From: Piscirickettsiaceae bacterium
GTDB taxonomy: Bacteria; Pseudomonadota; Gammaproteobacteria; Nitrosococcales; Methylophagaceae
Direction of reading: 5' to 3'
NCBI GenBank assembly: GCA_018646825.1
Contig: JABGUA010000015.1
Location: forward strand, 1-7,687
Length of the DNA: 7,687 bases
A program made the position numbers and the translations under genes. The notes beneath the pieces are model-generated. The model did not search any database. It saw only the letters and a program-made list of their open reading frames with translations, and was not told the origin of the DNA. Position 1 is the stretch's first letter, and each line of letters starts with the position of its first letter. Positions 1 to 6,697 of the stretch are shown piece by piece.

Positions 1-43
1 AAAGCACTACATAATAGAAGAGCGCACGGCAAAGAGGAAGGAC

Positions 44-450
44 TTAGTCGATGTTTAGGTGTTTTTCGATGCGTTGCTTTTGTAGAAGGTAATCTACTGT
101 AGTGACTTTTTGTGGCTCATCAAAATTTATTTCATTGATATTGAGTAGGCCATATTCATTAATGAGGTAGAGGCCTGCTAAACCGTAATGGCGTATGCCC
201 TGACGTTTGTATTTGAAACTAGGGCTGAGTTTTGAACTTCATTGATAGTTTGCTCATTTGCCTGATATCCGATGATGCCAACAGGGGTCTCTTTTCTACC
301 ATAGCCTGGTAAATCAGGGACATTGGTGTGGAGTAAGAAGGGAAGTAGTTTAAAAAAGTTTTGTTGCTGTAATGACACGCGTTTGCTTAACCGCTCGATC
401 CTTGTGCGGTTAAGTTGTTCAAAACGATTGATGATCTGGTTAGGATCCAT
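44..450 (-). pseudogene. cyaA: decayed class I adenylate cyclase remnant (frameshift plus large internal deletion)
   Basis: Intact class I adenylate cyclases make cAMP from ATP and are about 850-950 residues long. The first 73 codons here (450 down to about 224) resemble the family N-terminal region: FEQLNRTRIERL, then QQQNFFKLLPFLLHTNVPDLPGY, cited in two parts as QQQNFFKLLPFLL and HTNVPDLPGY, then a TPVGIIGY stretch. That frame stops at TAG 178-180. A second frame, open from 228 to TAA 44-46, carries on the expected sequence: LSPSFKYKR matches the family's L..SF.Y.R segment. Adding one A to the AAAA run at 220-223 joins the two as EVQKLSPSFKYKR, giving about 135 codons. The rest (LYLINEYG, then TTVDYLLQKQRIEKHLN) looks like a cyclase C-terminal tail, though I am less sure of that. 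The catalytic nucleotidyltransferase motif is absent. It starts 22 bp after purH, with no strong ribosome binding site. I infer a non-functional remnant. A short retained peptide is possible but less likely. Confidence 0.75.
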
Positions 451-472
451 ACCAGTTCAATCTGGCCTTTGT

Positions 473-2038
473 TTAGTGTTTAAAGTGTCGCATGCCGGTG
501 AAGACCATGGCAATACCATGTTCGTCGGCGGCAGCGATGACTTCATCGTCTCGCATTGATCCACCTGGTTGGATGACGGCACTTATTCCGGCTTCTCCTG
601 CGGCATCTAAGCCATCGCGGAATGGGAAGAAGGCATCTGAGGCCATTACAGCTCCTGGTACAGTTAGGCCGGCATCTTCAGCTTTTATTCCAGCAATGCG
701 GCTACTGACAACGCGACTCATCTGCCCTGCGCCAATACCGATGGTCTGTTGGTTATTGACGTAGACGATAGCATTTGATTTGACGAATTTTGCGACGCGC
801 CAGGCAAAGCGTAAATCAGCCATTTGTTGTTCGGTTGGGGCTTTTTTAGTTACGACTTTGAGCTCATCATCGGTGACTAAAGCAGTATCTTGATCCTGAA
901 CTAGTAAACCACCGGTAACGCGTTTGAAATCTAGGCCTTGGACTTGTTGTGTTGGGAAAGTGCCACAATTTAATAGGCGAACATTGGCTTTTTGGCTGAC
1001 AATAGCTTTGGCTTCTTCGCTGATATCTGGGGCAATAATGACTTCGACGAATTGGCGGTCGATAATAGCTTGGGCGGTGGCGGCATCGAGGGTTTTGTTG
1101 AAAGCAATAATTCCCCCGAATGCTGAGGTTGGATCCGTTTGATAAGCTAAGTCATAAGCGGTTAATAAATCTTTCGCTGTGGCAACGCCACAGGGGTTAG
1201 CATGTTTGACGATGACGCACGCGGGTGATTCTGGGAAAGCTTTAACGCATTCTAAAGCAGCATCAGTGTCAGCTATATTGTTATAGGATATGGCTTTTCC
1301 TTGAATTTGGACTGCAGCACTAATGGTGCCGGATTCGGGTTGCTGCTCAGTATAAAAGGCGGCTTTTTGATGCGGGTTTTCGCCATAGCGCATGTCTTGG
1401 GCTTTATGGAATTGACTGTTGAATGTACGCGGAAATTCAACGTTGTTATTATTATCGGTTATTTTACCTAAGTAATTGGCGATCATGCCGTCGTAATGCG
1501 CTGTGTGTTCAAATGTTTTTACGGCTAAATCAAAACGTGTTGCATCATCGACGCTACCATTATGTTCAATTTGAGTGAGTACGCGATCGTAATCAATAGG
1601 ATCAATTAAGACGGTGACTGCAGCATGGTTTTTTGCAGCGGCACGCAACATGGTTGGTCCACCAATATCAATATTTTCGATCGCCATCGGTAATGTGCAG
1701 TCATCACGTGCGATAGTGGCTTCGAAGGGATAGAGGTTGACGACGACGAGATCAATTGGACTGATGTCATGTTCTGCCATGATAGCTTCATCAGTACCTC
1801 GTCTACCAAGCAGGCCACCGTGAATTTTAGGATGAAGTGTTTTGATGCGACCAGCCATCATTTCTGGAAATCCGGTGTGTTCTGAAACTTCTTTGACTGG
1901 TAATCCTGCTTCTTGTAATAGCTTGGCTGTGCCGCCAGTCGACAGGAGCTCAATACCAAACTTATTAAGTTGTTGCGCTAGTTCAAGTACGCCGGTTTTG
2001 TCTGACACACTCAGTAGTGCACGTTGGATCTTATTCAT
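473..2038 (-). CDS. purH: bifunctional AICAR transformylase / IMP cyclohydrolase
   Basis: PurH catalyses the last two steps of purine nucleotide synthesis in the cytoplasm. It formylates AICAR with 10-formyl-tetrahydrofolate, then closes the ring to give IMP. The 521-residue product has the usual length. The N-terminal IMP cyclohydrolase domain (about 1-200) has the STGGT loop near 33-37 and KTLHPKIHGG at 66-75. The transformylase domain has YGENPHQ at 218-224, the catalytic Lys-His pair at 278-279 in VKHANPCG, SAFGG at 305-309, and the characteristic C-terminal FTGMRHFKH. The ATG at 2036-2038 is supported by AAGG eight bases upstream and by alignment of the N-terminus (IQRALLSVSDKTG). It follows fis after 25 bp and is probably in the same transcript. 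In Pseudomonas the next gene is purD. Here a cyaA remnant occupies that place. Confidence 0.98.
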   Translation of the reverse strand: MNKIQRALLSVSDKTGVLELAQQLNKFGIELLSTGGTAKLLQEAGLPVKEVSEHTGFPEMMAGRIKTLHPKIHGGLLGRRGTDEAIMAEHDISPIDLVVVNLYPFEATIARDDCTLPMAIENIDIGGPTMLRAAAKNHAAVTVLIDPIDYDRVLTQIEHNGSVDDATRFDLAVKTFEHTAHYDGMIANYLGKITDNNNNVEFPRTFNSQFHKAQDMRYGENPHQKAAFYTEQQPESGTISAAVQIQGKAISYNNIADTDAALECVKAFPESPACVIVKHANPCGVATAKDLLTAYDLAYQTDPTSAFGGIIAFNKTLDAATAQAIIDRQFVEVIIAPDISEEAKAIVSQKANVRLLNCGTFPTQQVQGLDFKRVTGGLLVQDQDTALVTDDELKVVTKKAPTEQQMADLRFAWRVAKFVKSNAIVYVNNQQTIGIGAGQMSRVVSSRIAGIKAEDAGLTVPGAVMASDAFFPFRDGLDAAGEAGISAVIQPGGSMRDDEVIAAADEHGIAMVFTGMRHFKH

Positions 2039-2063
2039 TAAACGAACCTTAAGATAAAAATAA

Positions 2064-2342
2064 TTATTCGATGAGACCGTAGGTTTTTAATTTTTTGCGT
2101 AGCGTACCTCGGTTGATACCCAATATTTCTGATGCGCGGCATTGGTTGCCTTTGGTATGTTCTAATGTGGCTTTAAGAAGTGGCAGTTCGACTTCAGCCA
2201 ATAATAAGTCATATAAATTAGCTGTGTGGTGGCCGTCGAGTTGTTTGAAATAGTCCTTAATGGCCGCTTCAACTGATTGGCGGAGCGAACATTGTTCAGT
2301 CGTGACATCTTGAAGGACGGAGTTTGGTTTATGTGTTGTCAT
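2064..2342 (-). CDS. fis: Fis family nucleoid-associated DNA-binding protein
   Basis: Fis is a homodimeric DNA-bending protein that shapes the nucleoid, activates rRNA and tRNA promoters and assists site-specific recombination. The product is 92 residues; E. coli Fis has 98, and the difference lies in the poorly conserved N-terminus. The core helices include LRQSVEAAIKDYFKQL (20-35) and LYDLLLAEVELPLL (43-56). The C-terminal helix-turn-helix, GNQCRASEILGINRGTLRKK (65-84), is almost the E. coli sequence, with the DNA-contacting INRGTLRKKL segment intact. Its ATG overlaps the dusB stop as ATGA, so translation is probably coupled to dusB, as expected for the widespread dusB-fis pair. No strong Shine-Dalgarno sequence is visible inside the end of dusB, which fits coupling. 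In enterobacteria fis is controlled from the promoter upstream of dusB. I see no separate promoter here. Confidence 0.97.
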   Translation of the reverse strand: MTTHKPNSVLQDVTTEQCSLRQSVEAAIKDYFKQLDGHHTANLYDLLLAEVELPLLKATLEHTKGNQCRASEILGINRGTLRKKLKTYGLIE

Positions 2343-3340
2343 GCCGCTATCGTCTCTTTTTGAGCTAGATCGCTAAAAAATTGTTCAGTAAAATCTAATT
2401 GTTGTTGTGGCAGTTCATAGGTGTTCATTTGTTGGCGGAATGGGTTGCCATTCCGGAGGCCTTTGCTATACCAGGCGATGTGTTTTCTGGCCATGCGGAC
2501 ACCGGTATATTCGCCATAGAAGTCATAAAGAGCGTGGAGATGCTCTATTAAGATGCGTTGTACTTCAGATACGGGTGGCGCATCGAGGTATTCGCCTTGT
2601 TCTAAGAAATGGAGAATCTGTCTAAAAATCCATGGGTTGCCTTGTGCTGTACGGCCAATCATTAAACCGTCGGCTTGGGTATAGTCGAGAATGGTTTTGG
2701 CTTTGTCTGGTGTGTCGATATCACCATTGGCAATAACGGGGATGTTGATGGCGGCTTTGATCTCGGCAATGGTGTCATATTCAGCGTCACCTTTATAGGC
2801 ACAAGCACGTGTTCTACCGTGTACAGCAAGGGCTTGGATACCGGACTCTTGCGCTATTTTAGCAATGGTGACGCCGTTGCGGTGGTCGGTGTCCCAGCCA
2901 GTGCGAATTTTGAGTGTTACAGGCACATCAACGGCATTGACAACAGATTCTAGAATGTCGCTGACGAGTTTTTCATTTTGTAGTAGGGCCGATCCTGCCA
3001 TCACATTGCAGACCTTTTTAGCTGGGCAACCCATATTGATGTCGATGATGTGTGCACCCTGTTCGACATTGTGCTGTGCTGCTTCTGCCAGCATAGCTGG
3101 ATCAGCACCTGCGATTTGAATGCTACGAGGTTCTGGCTCACCGATATGGTTTGCGCGAAGTAAGGATTTCTTGCTGGCCCATAATGTCTTGTTGGCTGTG
3201 ATCATTTCTGAGACAGCCATGCCTGCACCTAGGCGTCGGCAAAGTTGGCGGAAAGGACGATCAGTAACTCCGGCCATAGGCGCAAGGAAAAGGTTGTTGG
3301 GCAATGTGTATGGCCCAATAGCCATCGTTTGTTTAGTCAT
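2339..3340 (-). CDS. dusB: tRNA-dihydrouridine synthase B
   Basis: DusB is an FMN- and NADPH-dependent enzyme that reduces a specific uridine of the tRNA D-loop to dihydrouridine. The 333-residue product has a TIM-barrel catalytic domain with APMAGVTD (20-27), the catalytic cysteine at 105 within NMGCPAKKV, Lys144 in LKIRTGWD, His174 in VHGRTR, ANGDI (204-208) and the FMN-phosphate-binding IGRTAQGNPW (228-237). A helical tRNA-binding domain follows, with VRMARKHIAWY near 281-291. The length and the pairing with fis support DusB rather than DusA or DusC. The ATG at 3338-3340 overlaps the last 8 bp of prmA and has AGG eight bases upstream. Its own stop overlaps the fis start. It lies in the middle of the tightly packed prmA-dusB-fis unit. 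Confidence 0.97.
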   Translation of the reverse strand: MTKQTMAIGPYTLPNNLFLAPMAGVTDRPFRQLCRRLGAGMAVSEMITANKTLWASKKSLLRANHIGEPEPRSIQIAGADPAMLAEAAQHNVEQGAHIIDINMGCPAKKVCNVMAGSALLQNEKLVSDILESVVNAVDVPVTLKIRTGWDTDHRNGVTIAKIAQESGIQALAVHGRTRACAYKGDAEYDTIAEIKAAINIPVIANGDIDTPDKAKTILDYTQADGLMIGRTAQGNPWIFRQILHFLEQGEYLDAPPVSEVQRILIEHLHALYDFYGEYTGVRMARKHIAWYSKGLRNGNPFRQQMNTYELPQQQLDFTEQFFSDLAQKETIAA

Positions 3341-4208
3341 TACGATGACCTGCTAAACGAATCCAGTCTTCTTTTTGGATGGGTGGTTGCATCTCAAACC
3401 AAGTTCGGTAGGTCTTACTAACAGCCTCAGATTGAGTAGCTAAAATGCCTGATAAAATGATGTCAGATTTAGGTTTACTGAGTTTAACAAGTGTTGGGGC
3501 TAAAGTTTGTAGCGGACCCGCTAAAATATTGGCGATAACTAAGTCAGCGGAGATATCGGGGCAGGCTTCAGGTAGATAAGTTTCGATTTGAACACCGTTG
3601 CGCTTGGCGTTAGCTTGCGTTGCCTCGAGTGCTTGCGGGTCAATGTCGACACCAATGACTTTTTTAGCGCCTAATAGTGCTGCAGCGATGGCCAGGATGC
3701 CACTACCACAGCCGTAATCAATGACGACTTTATTTTTGACTTGAGCTTGATCTAGCCAGTTAAGGCATAAGGCTGTGGTGGGGTGTGTGCCAGTGCCAAA
3801 AGCGAGGCCGGGGTCGAGCATGATATTGATAGCATCGGGTTTTGCTGGCTGATGCCAACTTGGACAGATCCAAAGTTGCTCGCCGAAACACATGGGGTGG
3901 AAGTTATCCATCCATTCTCTAACCCAGTCTTTGTCTTCGACGGCCTCAATACGGTATTGAGGCACGTTAGATGGTGCCATTAAATGGGTGAGTTGTACGA
4001 TGATGTTATCAGTGTCGCTATCAGCTTCAAAGAGTGCAATGACATTGGTGGCTTGCCATAGCGGTGTTGAACCAATTTCTGGCTCGTAAATGGGTTGGTC
4101 TTCATTATCCTGAAAGGTAACCGCACTGGCACCACATTCTGATAAATGATCAGAAAGTGGATCGGCACCGTCAGGTGTACTGCTGAATATAAATTGGATC
4201 CAAGCCAT
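3333..4208 (-). CDS. prmA: ribosomal protein L11 methyltransferase
   Basis: PrmA uses S-adenosylmethionine to trimethylate several amino groups of ribosomal protein L11 and is not essential in E. coli. The 291-residue product has the family layout. An N-terminal L11-recognition domain begins MAWIQ and is joined through a linker holding DKDWVREWMDNFHP (92-105). The methyltransferase domain has DPGLAFGTGTHPTT (132-145), the SAM-binding motif DYGCGSGIL (164-172), the acidic VDIDP (187-191) and the ANILAGPL catalytic-site loop (226-233). It ends with DWIRLAGHR. The start matches the usual N-terminus but has no good Shine-Dalgarno sequence. An 11-codon reading frame (ATG 4244-4246, TAA 4211-4213) ends just two bases before the ATG, so re-initiation is possible. 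It lies 44 bp after accC and overlaps dusB by 8 bp. Confidence 0.97.
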   Translation of the reverse strand: MAWIQFIFSSTPDGADPLSDHLSECGASAVTFQDNEDQPIYEPEIGSTPLWQATNVIALFEADSDTDNIIVQLTHLMAPSNVPQYRIEAVEDKDWVREWMDNFHPMCFGEQLWICPSWHQPAKPDAINIMLDPGLAFGTGTHPTTALCLNWLDQAQVKNKVVIDYGCGSGILAIAAALLGAKKVIGVDIDPQALEATQANAKRNGVQIETYLPEACPDISADLVIANILAGPLQTLAPTLVKLSKPKSDIILSGILATQSEAVSKTYRTWFEMQPPIQKEDWIRLAGHRND

Positions 4209-4252
4209 GCTTAAGAATGAACGGCAACGTTAGCAAGGAAGGCCATGATACT

Positions 4253-5593
4253 TTACAGACCGAGTTTCTTTTCAAGGTAGTGGATGTTAGTCCCACCAGT
4301 TTGGAAATGCGGGTCATCGATGATGTCTTGCTGTAGTGCAACATTAGTTCTGATGCCTTCAATACCAATTTCATTGAGCGCAGTTCTCATTCTTGCAATG
4401 GCTGATTCACGAGTGTTGCCATAGGAAATCAGTTTCCCGATTAAAGAATCGTAATTAGGTGGGACGCGATAGCCGCTATAGATATGAGAGTCCATTCGAA
4501 TACCAGCACCTCCAGGCGCATGATAATGGGTAATCGTGCCAGGGCTAGGCATGAATGTTTTAGCATCTTCAGCATTGATTCGACATTCAATAGCATGGCC
4601 TTGAATGACGACATCTTCTTGTGTGAATGATAATGGTTCACCAGCGGCGATGCGAATTTGTTCTGCGACTAAATCAGTATTGGTGACGCGTTCTGTCACG
4701 GGATGTTCTACTTGGATACGGGTGTTCATTTCGATGAAGTAGAATTCGCCATCTTGGTATAGGAACTCAAATGTCCCTGCGCCACGGTAGCCGATCCTAA
4801 TGCAGGCTTCGGCACAGACTTTCCCCATGCGTTCACGTAGTTCAGGTGTGATACCGGGGGCGGGTGCTTCTTCGAGGACTTTTTGGTGCCGGCGTTGCAT
4901 TGAGCAATCACGTTCGCCTAAATGAACTGCGTTTCCGTGTTCGTCAGCAAGGACTTGGAATTCGATATGACGTGGATCTTCTAGGAATTTTTCCATGTAG
5001 ACGATGTCATTGGCAAAAGCGGCTTTTGCTTCGCTTCGAGTGAGTGCAATTGCATTAAGCAAATGCGCTTCACTATGTACTTCACGCATACCTCGACCAC
5101 CACCACCACCTGAGGCTTTGATGATGATCGGATAACCAATTTCTTTAGCGAGCCGTAGGTTTGTTGTATCGTCATTGCCCAGTGGGCCATTAGAACCTGG
5201 TACACAGGGTACGCCTGCTGCTTTCATTGCAGCGATTGCAGAGACTTTGTCACCCATTAAGCGAATAGTTTCAGCTCTGGGTCCAATGAAAATGAAACCA
5301 CTTTGCTCTACGCGCTCTGAAAAGTCTGCATTTTCAGATAAAAATCCGTAGCCCGGATGAATGGCTGATGCATCGGTGATTTCAGCGGCACTAATTAAAG
5401 CAGGGATATTCAGGTAGCTTTCGCTAGAGGCTGCTGGACCGATACAGACGGTTTCATCGGCTAATAAGACGTGTTTGAGATCGCGATCGACATCAGAATG
5501 AACTGCAACGGTTTTTATACCTAGCTCTTGGCAGGCACGCAAGACGCGAAGGGCGATTTCGCCTCGATTGGCAATGACAATTTTTTCGATCAT
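4253..5593 (-). CDS. accC: acetyl-CoA carboxylase, biotin carboxylase subunit
   Basis: AccC uses ATP and bicarbonate to carboxylate the biotin carried on AccB, the first half-reaction of malonyl-CoA synthesis for fatty acids. The product is 446 residues; E. coli AccC has 449 and the numbering matches. The N-terminal biotin carboxylase domain starts IEKIVIANRGEIALR and includes HPGYGFLSEN (79-88). The ATP-grasp domain has Lys116, Lys159, the glycine-rich loop SGGGGGRGM (161-169), Glu201, His209 and Lys238. The active site has Glu276, Glu288 and Arg292 in EMNTRIQVEHP (288-298), and Arg338 in IECRIN. It ends in the usual GGTNIHYLEKKLGL. All the known catalytic positions are therefore present. 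It follows accB after 65 bp with only a weak A-rich stretch as ribosome binding site. accB and accC are normally co-transcribed. Confidence 0.98.
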   Translation of the reverse strand: MIEKIVIANRGEIALRVLRACQELGIKTVAVHSDVDRDLKHVLLADETVCIGPAASSESYLNIPALISAAEITDASAIHPGYGFLSENADFSERVEQSGFIFIGPRAETIRLMGDKVSAIAAMKAAGVPCVPGSNGPLGNDDTTNLRLAKEIGYPIIIKASGGGGGRGMREVHSEAHLLNAIALTRSEAKAAFANDIVYMEKFLEDPRHIEFQVLADEHGNAVHLGERDCSMQRRHQKVLEEAPAPGITPELRERMGKVCAEACIRIGYRGAGTFEFLYQDGEFYFIEMNTRIQVEHPVTERVTNTDLVAEQIRIAAGEPLSFTQEDVVIQGHAIECRINAEDAKTFMPSPGTITHYHAPGGAGIRMDSHIYSGYRVPPNYDSLIGKLISYGNTRESAIARMRTALNEIGIEGIRTNVALQQDIIDDPHFQTGGTNIHYLEKKLGL

Positions 5594-5658
5594 GATGTTT
5601 CTTTTTCCATGGTTTATGCTGAGGCTAAGTCACTTAAAAAATTGGGTGAACGCAAGGT

Positions 5659-6114
5659 TTATTCAATAATAATCAGAGGTTCGTCGAATTCTACTGCGTG
5701 TCCATTCTCGACCAGAATAGCTTTGATAACACCACTGCGGTCAGACTCAATTTGGTTGAACATTTTCATGGCTTCAATGATGCAGATTACATCGCCTTCG
5801 GCAACTGTTTGACCAATCTCAGCAAAAGGTGCTGATTCGGGGGATGATGAGCGATAAAAAGTCCCAACCATAGGAGATTTTACGGCGTTGTTAGTGTTAT
5901 TGACTGGCGTTGCTGGCGCGGCGTCTACATCAGCAGCTGGAGCTGCGGTCGGTGCTAGGGCAGCTTGCATTGTGGGCGGGGCCATGATCATTTGTGGTGC
6001 GTTAGGGTTATTTCGACTAATACGAACCGATTCTTCACCTTCTTTAATTTCAATTTCAGCGACGTCCGACTCTTGAATTAAGTCGATCAATTTTTTGATT
6101 TTACGAATGTCCAT
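5659..6114 (-). CDS. accB: acetyl-CoA carboxylase, biotin carboxyl carrier protein (BCCP)
   Basis: AccB carries the covalently bound biotin that shuttles CO2 from the biotin carboxylase to the carboxyltransferase (AccA/AccD). The 151-residue product (E. coli 156) has an N-terminal segment starting MDIRKIKKLIDLI, used for contact with AccC. A flexible Ala/Pro/Asn-rich linker covers about 38-77, and the C-terminal biotinyl domain begins at KSPMVGTFYR (79-88). The biotin attachment site is Lys117 in EAMKM (114-118). The bacterial BCCP thumb insertion is present as SPESAPFAEIG (91-101). It ends VEFDEPLIIIE. The start has AAGG seven bases upstream and lies 16 bp after aroQ. E. coli AccB is known to repress its own operon. 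No operator for that is recognisable here. Confidence 0.98.
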   Translation of the reverse strand: MDIRKIKKLIDLIQESDVAEIEIKEGEESVRISRNNPNAPQMIMAPPTMQAALAPTAAPAADVDAAPATPVNNTNNAVKSPMVGTFYRSSSPESAPFAEIGQTVAEGDVICIIEAMKMFNQIESDRSGVIKAILVENGHAVEFDEPLIIIE

Positions 6115-6130
6115 AAAGTAACCTTAAATT

Positions 6131-6568
6131 TTAATGAGTCTGTTTGATGGCGGCTTGAAGTGCGAGCTCGTAGCCTTGTGCACCTAAGCCACAGATAACG
6201 CCAAAGGCGATATCTGATAGATAAGAATGATGTCTGAAAGTTTCTCGTGATTGCACATTAGAGAGGTGCACCTCGATAAAAGGGATGCTAACCGCAGCTA
6301 AGGCATCGCGGATAGCGACGCTAGTGTGGGTGAATGCGGCAGGATTGATAATAATAAAGTTGGTGTTGTTTGTTCTTGCTGTTTGGATTTTATCGACAAG
6401 ATCGTGTTCTGCATTGCTTTGGAAGCTTTCTAATTCATGGCCTTTGTCATGCGCATAATTGGTTAAATCAGTGACAATATCCGATAGTGTTTCTGCACCA
6501 TAAACTTCGGGCTCGCGCGTGCCTAACAGGTTTAGATTGGGGCCGTGAAGCACAAGAAATTTCGCCAT
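6131..6568 (-). CDS. aroQ: type II 3-dehydroquinate dehydratase
   Basis: AroQ catalyses the anti-elimination of water from 3-dehydroquinate to 3-dehydroshikimate, the third step of the shikimate pathway to aromatic amino acids and folate. The 145-residue product has the normal size for the dodecameric type II enzyme. It begins with the signature LVLHGPNLNLLGTREPEVYG (5-24), which includes active-site Arg18 and the catalytic Tyr23 on the mobile loop. It also has INPAAFTHTS (74-83) with Asn75 and His81, EVHLSN (99-104) with His101, and FRHHSY with Arg112. All catalytic residues known for the family are present. The ATG fits the family N-terminus, but the upstream bases give only a poor Shine-Dalgarno match. 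It is the first gene after the 129-bp gap and probably the first gene of the aroQ-accB-accC transcript. Confidence 0.98.
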   Translation of the reverse strand: MAKFLVLHGPNLNLLGTREPEVYGAETLSDIVTDLTNYAHDKGHELESFQSNAEHDLVDKIQTARTNNTNFIIINPAAFTHTSVAIRDALAAVSIPFIEVHLSNVQSRETFRHHSYLSDIAFGVICGLGAQGYELALQAAIKQTH

Positions 6569-6608
6569 TGTTGGATATTAGAAACCTGAATCAAATAACA
6601 TGACGCAA

Positions 6609-6637
6609 ATTTTGCACCAGTACTGTCATATTGTCCA
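6609..6637 (-). promoter_or_regulatory. candidate sigma70 promoter for the aroQ-accB-accC operon
   Basis: Read on the minus strand, TGGACA at 6637-6632 matches the -35 consensus at five of six positions. A 17-base spacer separates it from CAAAAT at 6614-6609, which matches four of six of the -10 consensus. Transcription would begin near 6602, leaving a leader of about 35 bases before aroQ. The position, in the only sizeable intergenic gap, supports the call. The weak -10 means another start site nearby, such as one using TAATAT at 6580-6575, cannot be excluded. A CTG-N10-CAG dyad overlaps the -35. Confidence 0.35.
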
Positions 6638-6640
6638 GTT

Positions 6641-6674
6641 ATTTAGTGGAAAAAGGGCTTTTTTGTCGCTAAAT
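6641..6674. terminator. A/T-rich inverted repeat between dsbD and aroQ, possible weak terminator
   Basis: On the plus strand ATTTAGTG (6641-6648) pairs with CGCTAAAT (6667-6674), with one G-T wobble. Inside this, AAAAA (6650-6654) pairs with TTTTT (6659-6663) around GGGC. On the minus strand, the direction of dsbD transcription, the outer arm has one C-A mismatch and the stem is mostly A-T. No U-tract follows it. It lies 24 bases past the dsbD stop and just upstream of the candidate aroQ promoter. It may be a weak terminator or a structured spacer. It lacks the GC-rich stem of a textbook intrinsic terminator. Confidence 0.3.
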
Positions 6675-6697
6675 TCGTCGAACTCGATCCCTATGGG

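Noticed and set aside
210..231. Programmed -1 ribosomal frameshift producing a functional short cyclase
   Set aside because: The zero frame has no X-XXY-YYZ heptamer and no clear downstream stem. The joined product would still lack the catalytic core.
436..465. Short repeats CTGGT, ACCAG and TCTGG near the purH-cyaA junction as a terminator
   Set aside because: The stems are only four to five base pairs and no T-tract follows on the minus strand.
323..764. Plus-strand reading frames opposite cyaA and the end of purH
   Set aside because: Their translations show no family features, and the minus-strand frames match known proteins.
5594..5658. Riboswitch or attenuator in the 65-bp accB-accC gap
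   Set aside because: It is too short for a known riboswitch, and I see no stable stem or conserved element.
5528..5812. 94-codon plus-strand reading frame spanning the accB-accC junction
   Set aside because: It lies opposite two well-supported genes, has no recognisable domain and is explained by the antisense of conserved coding sequence.
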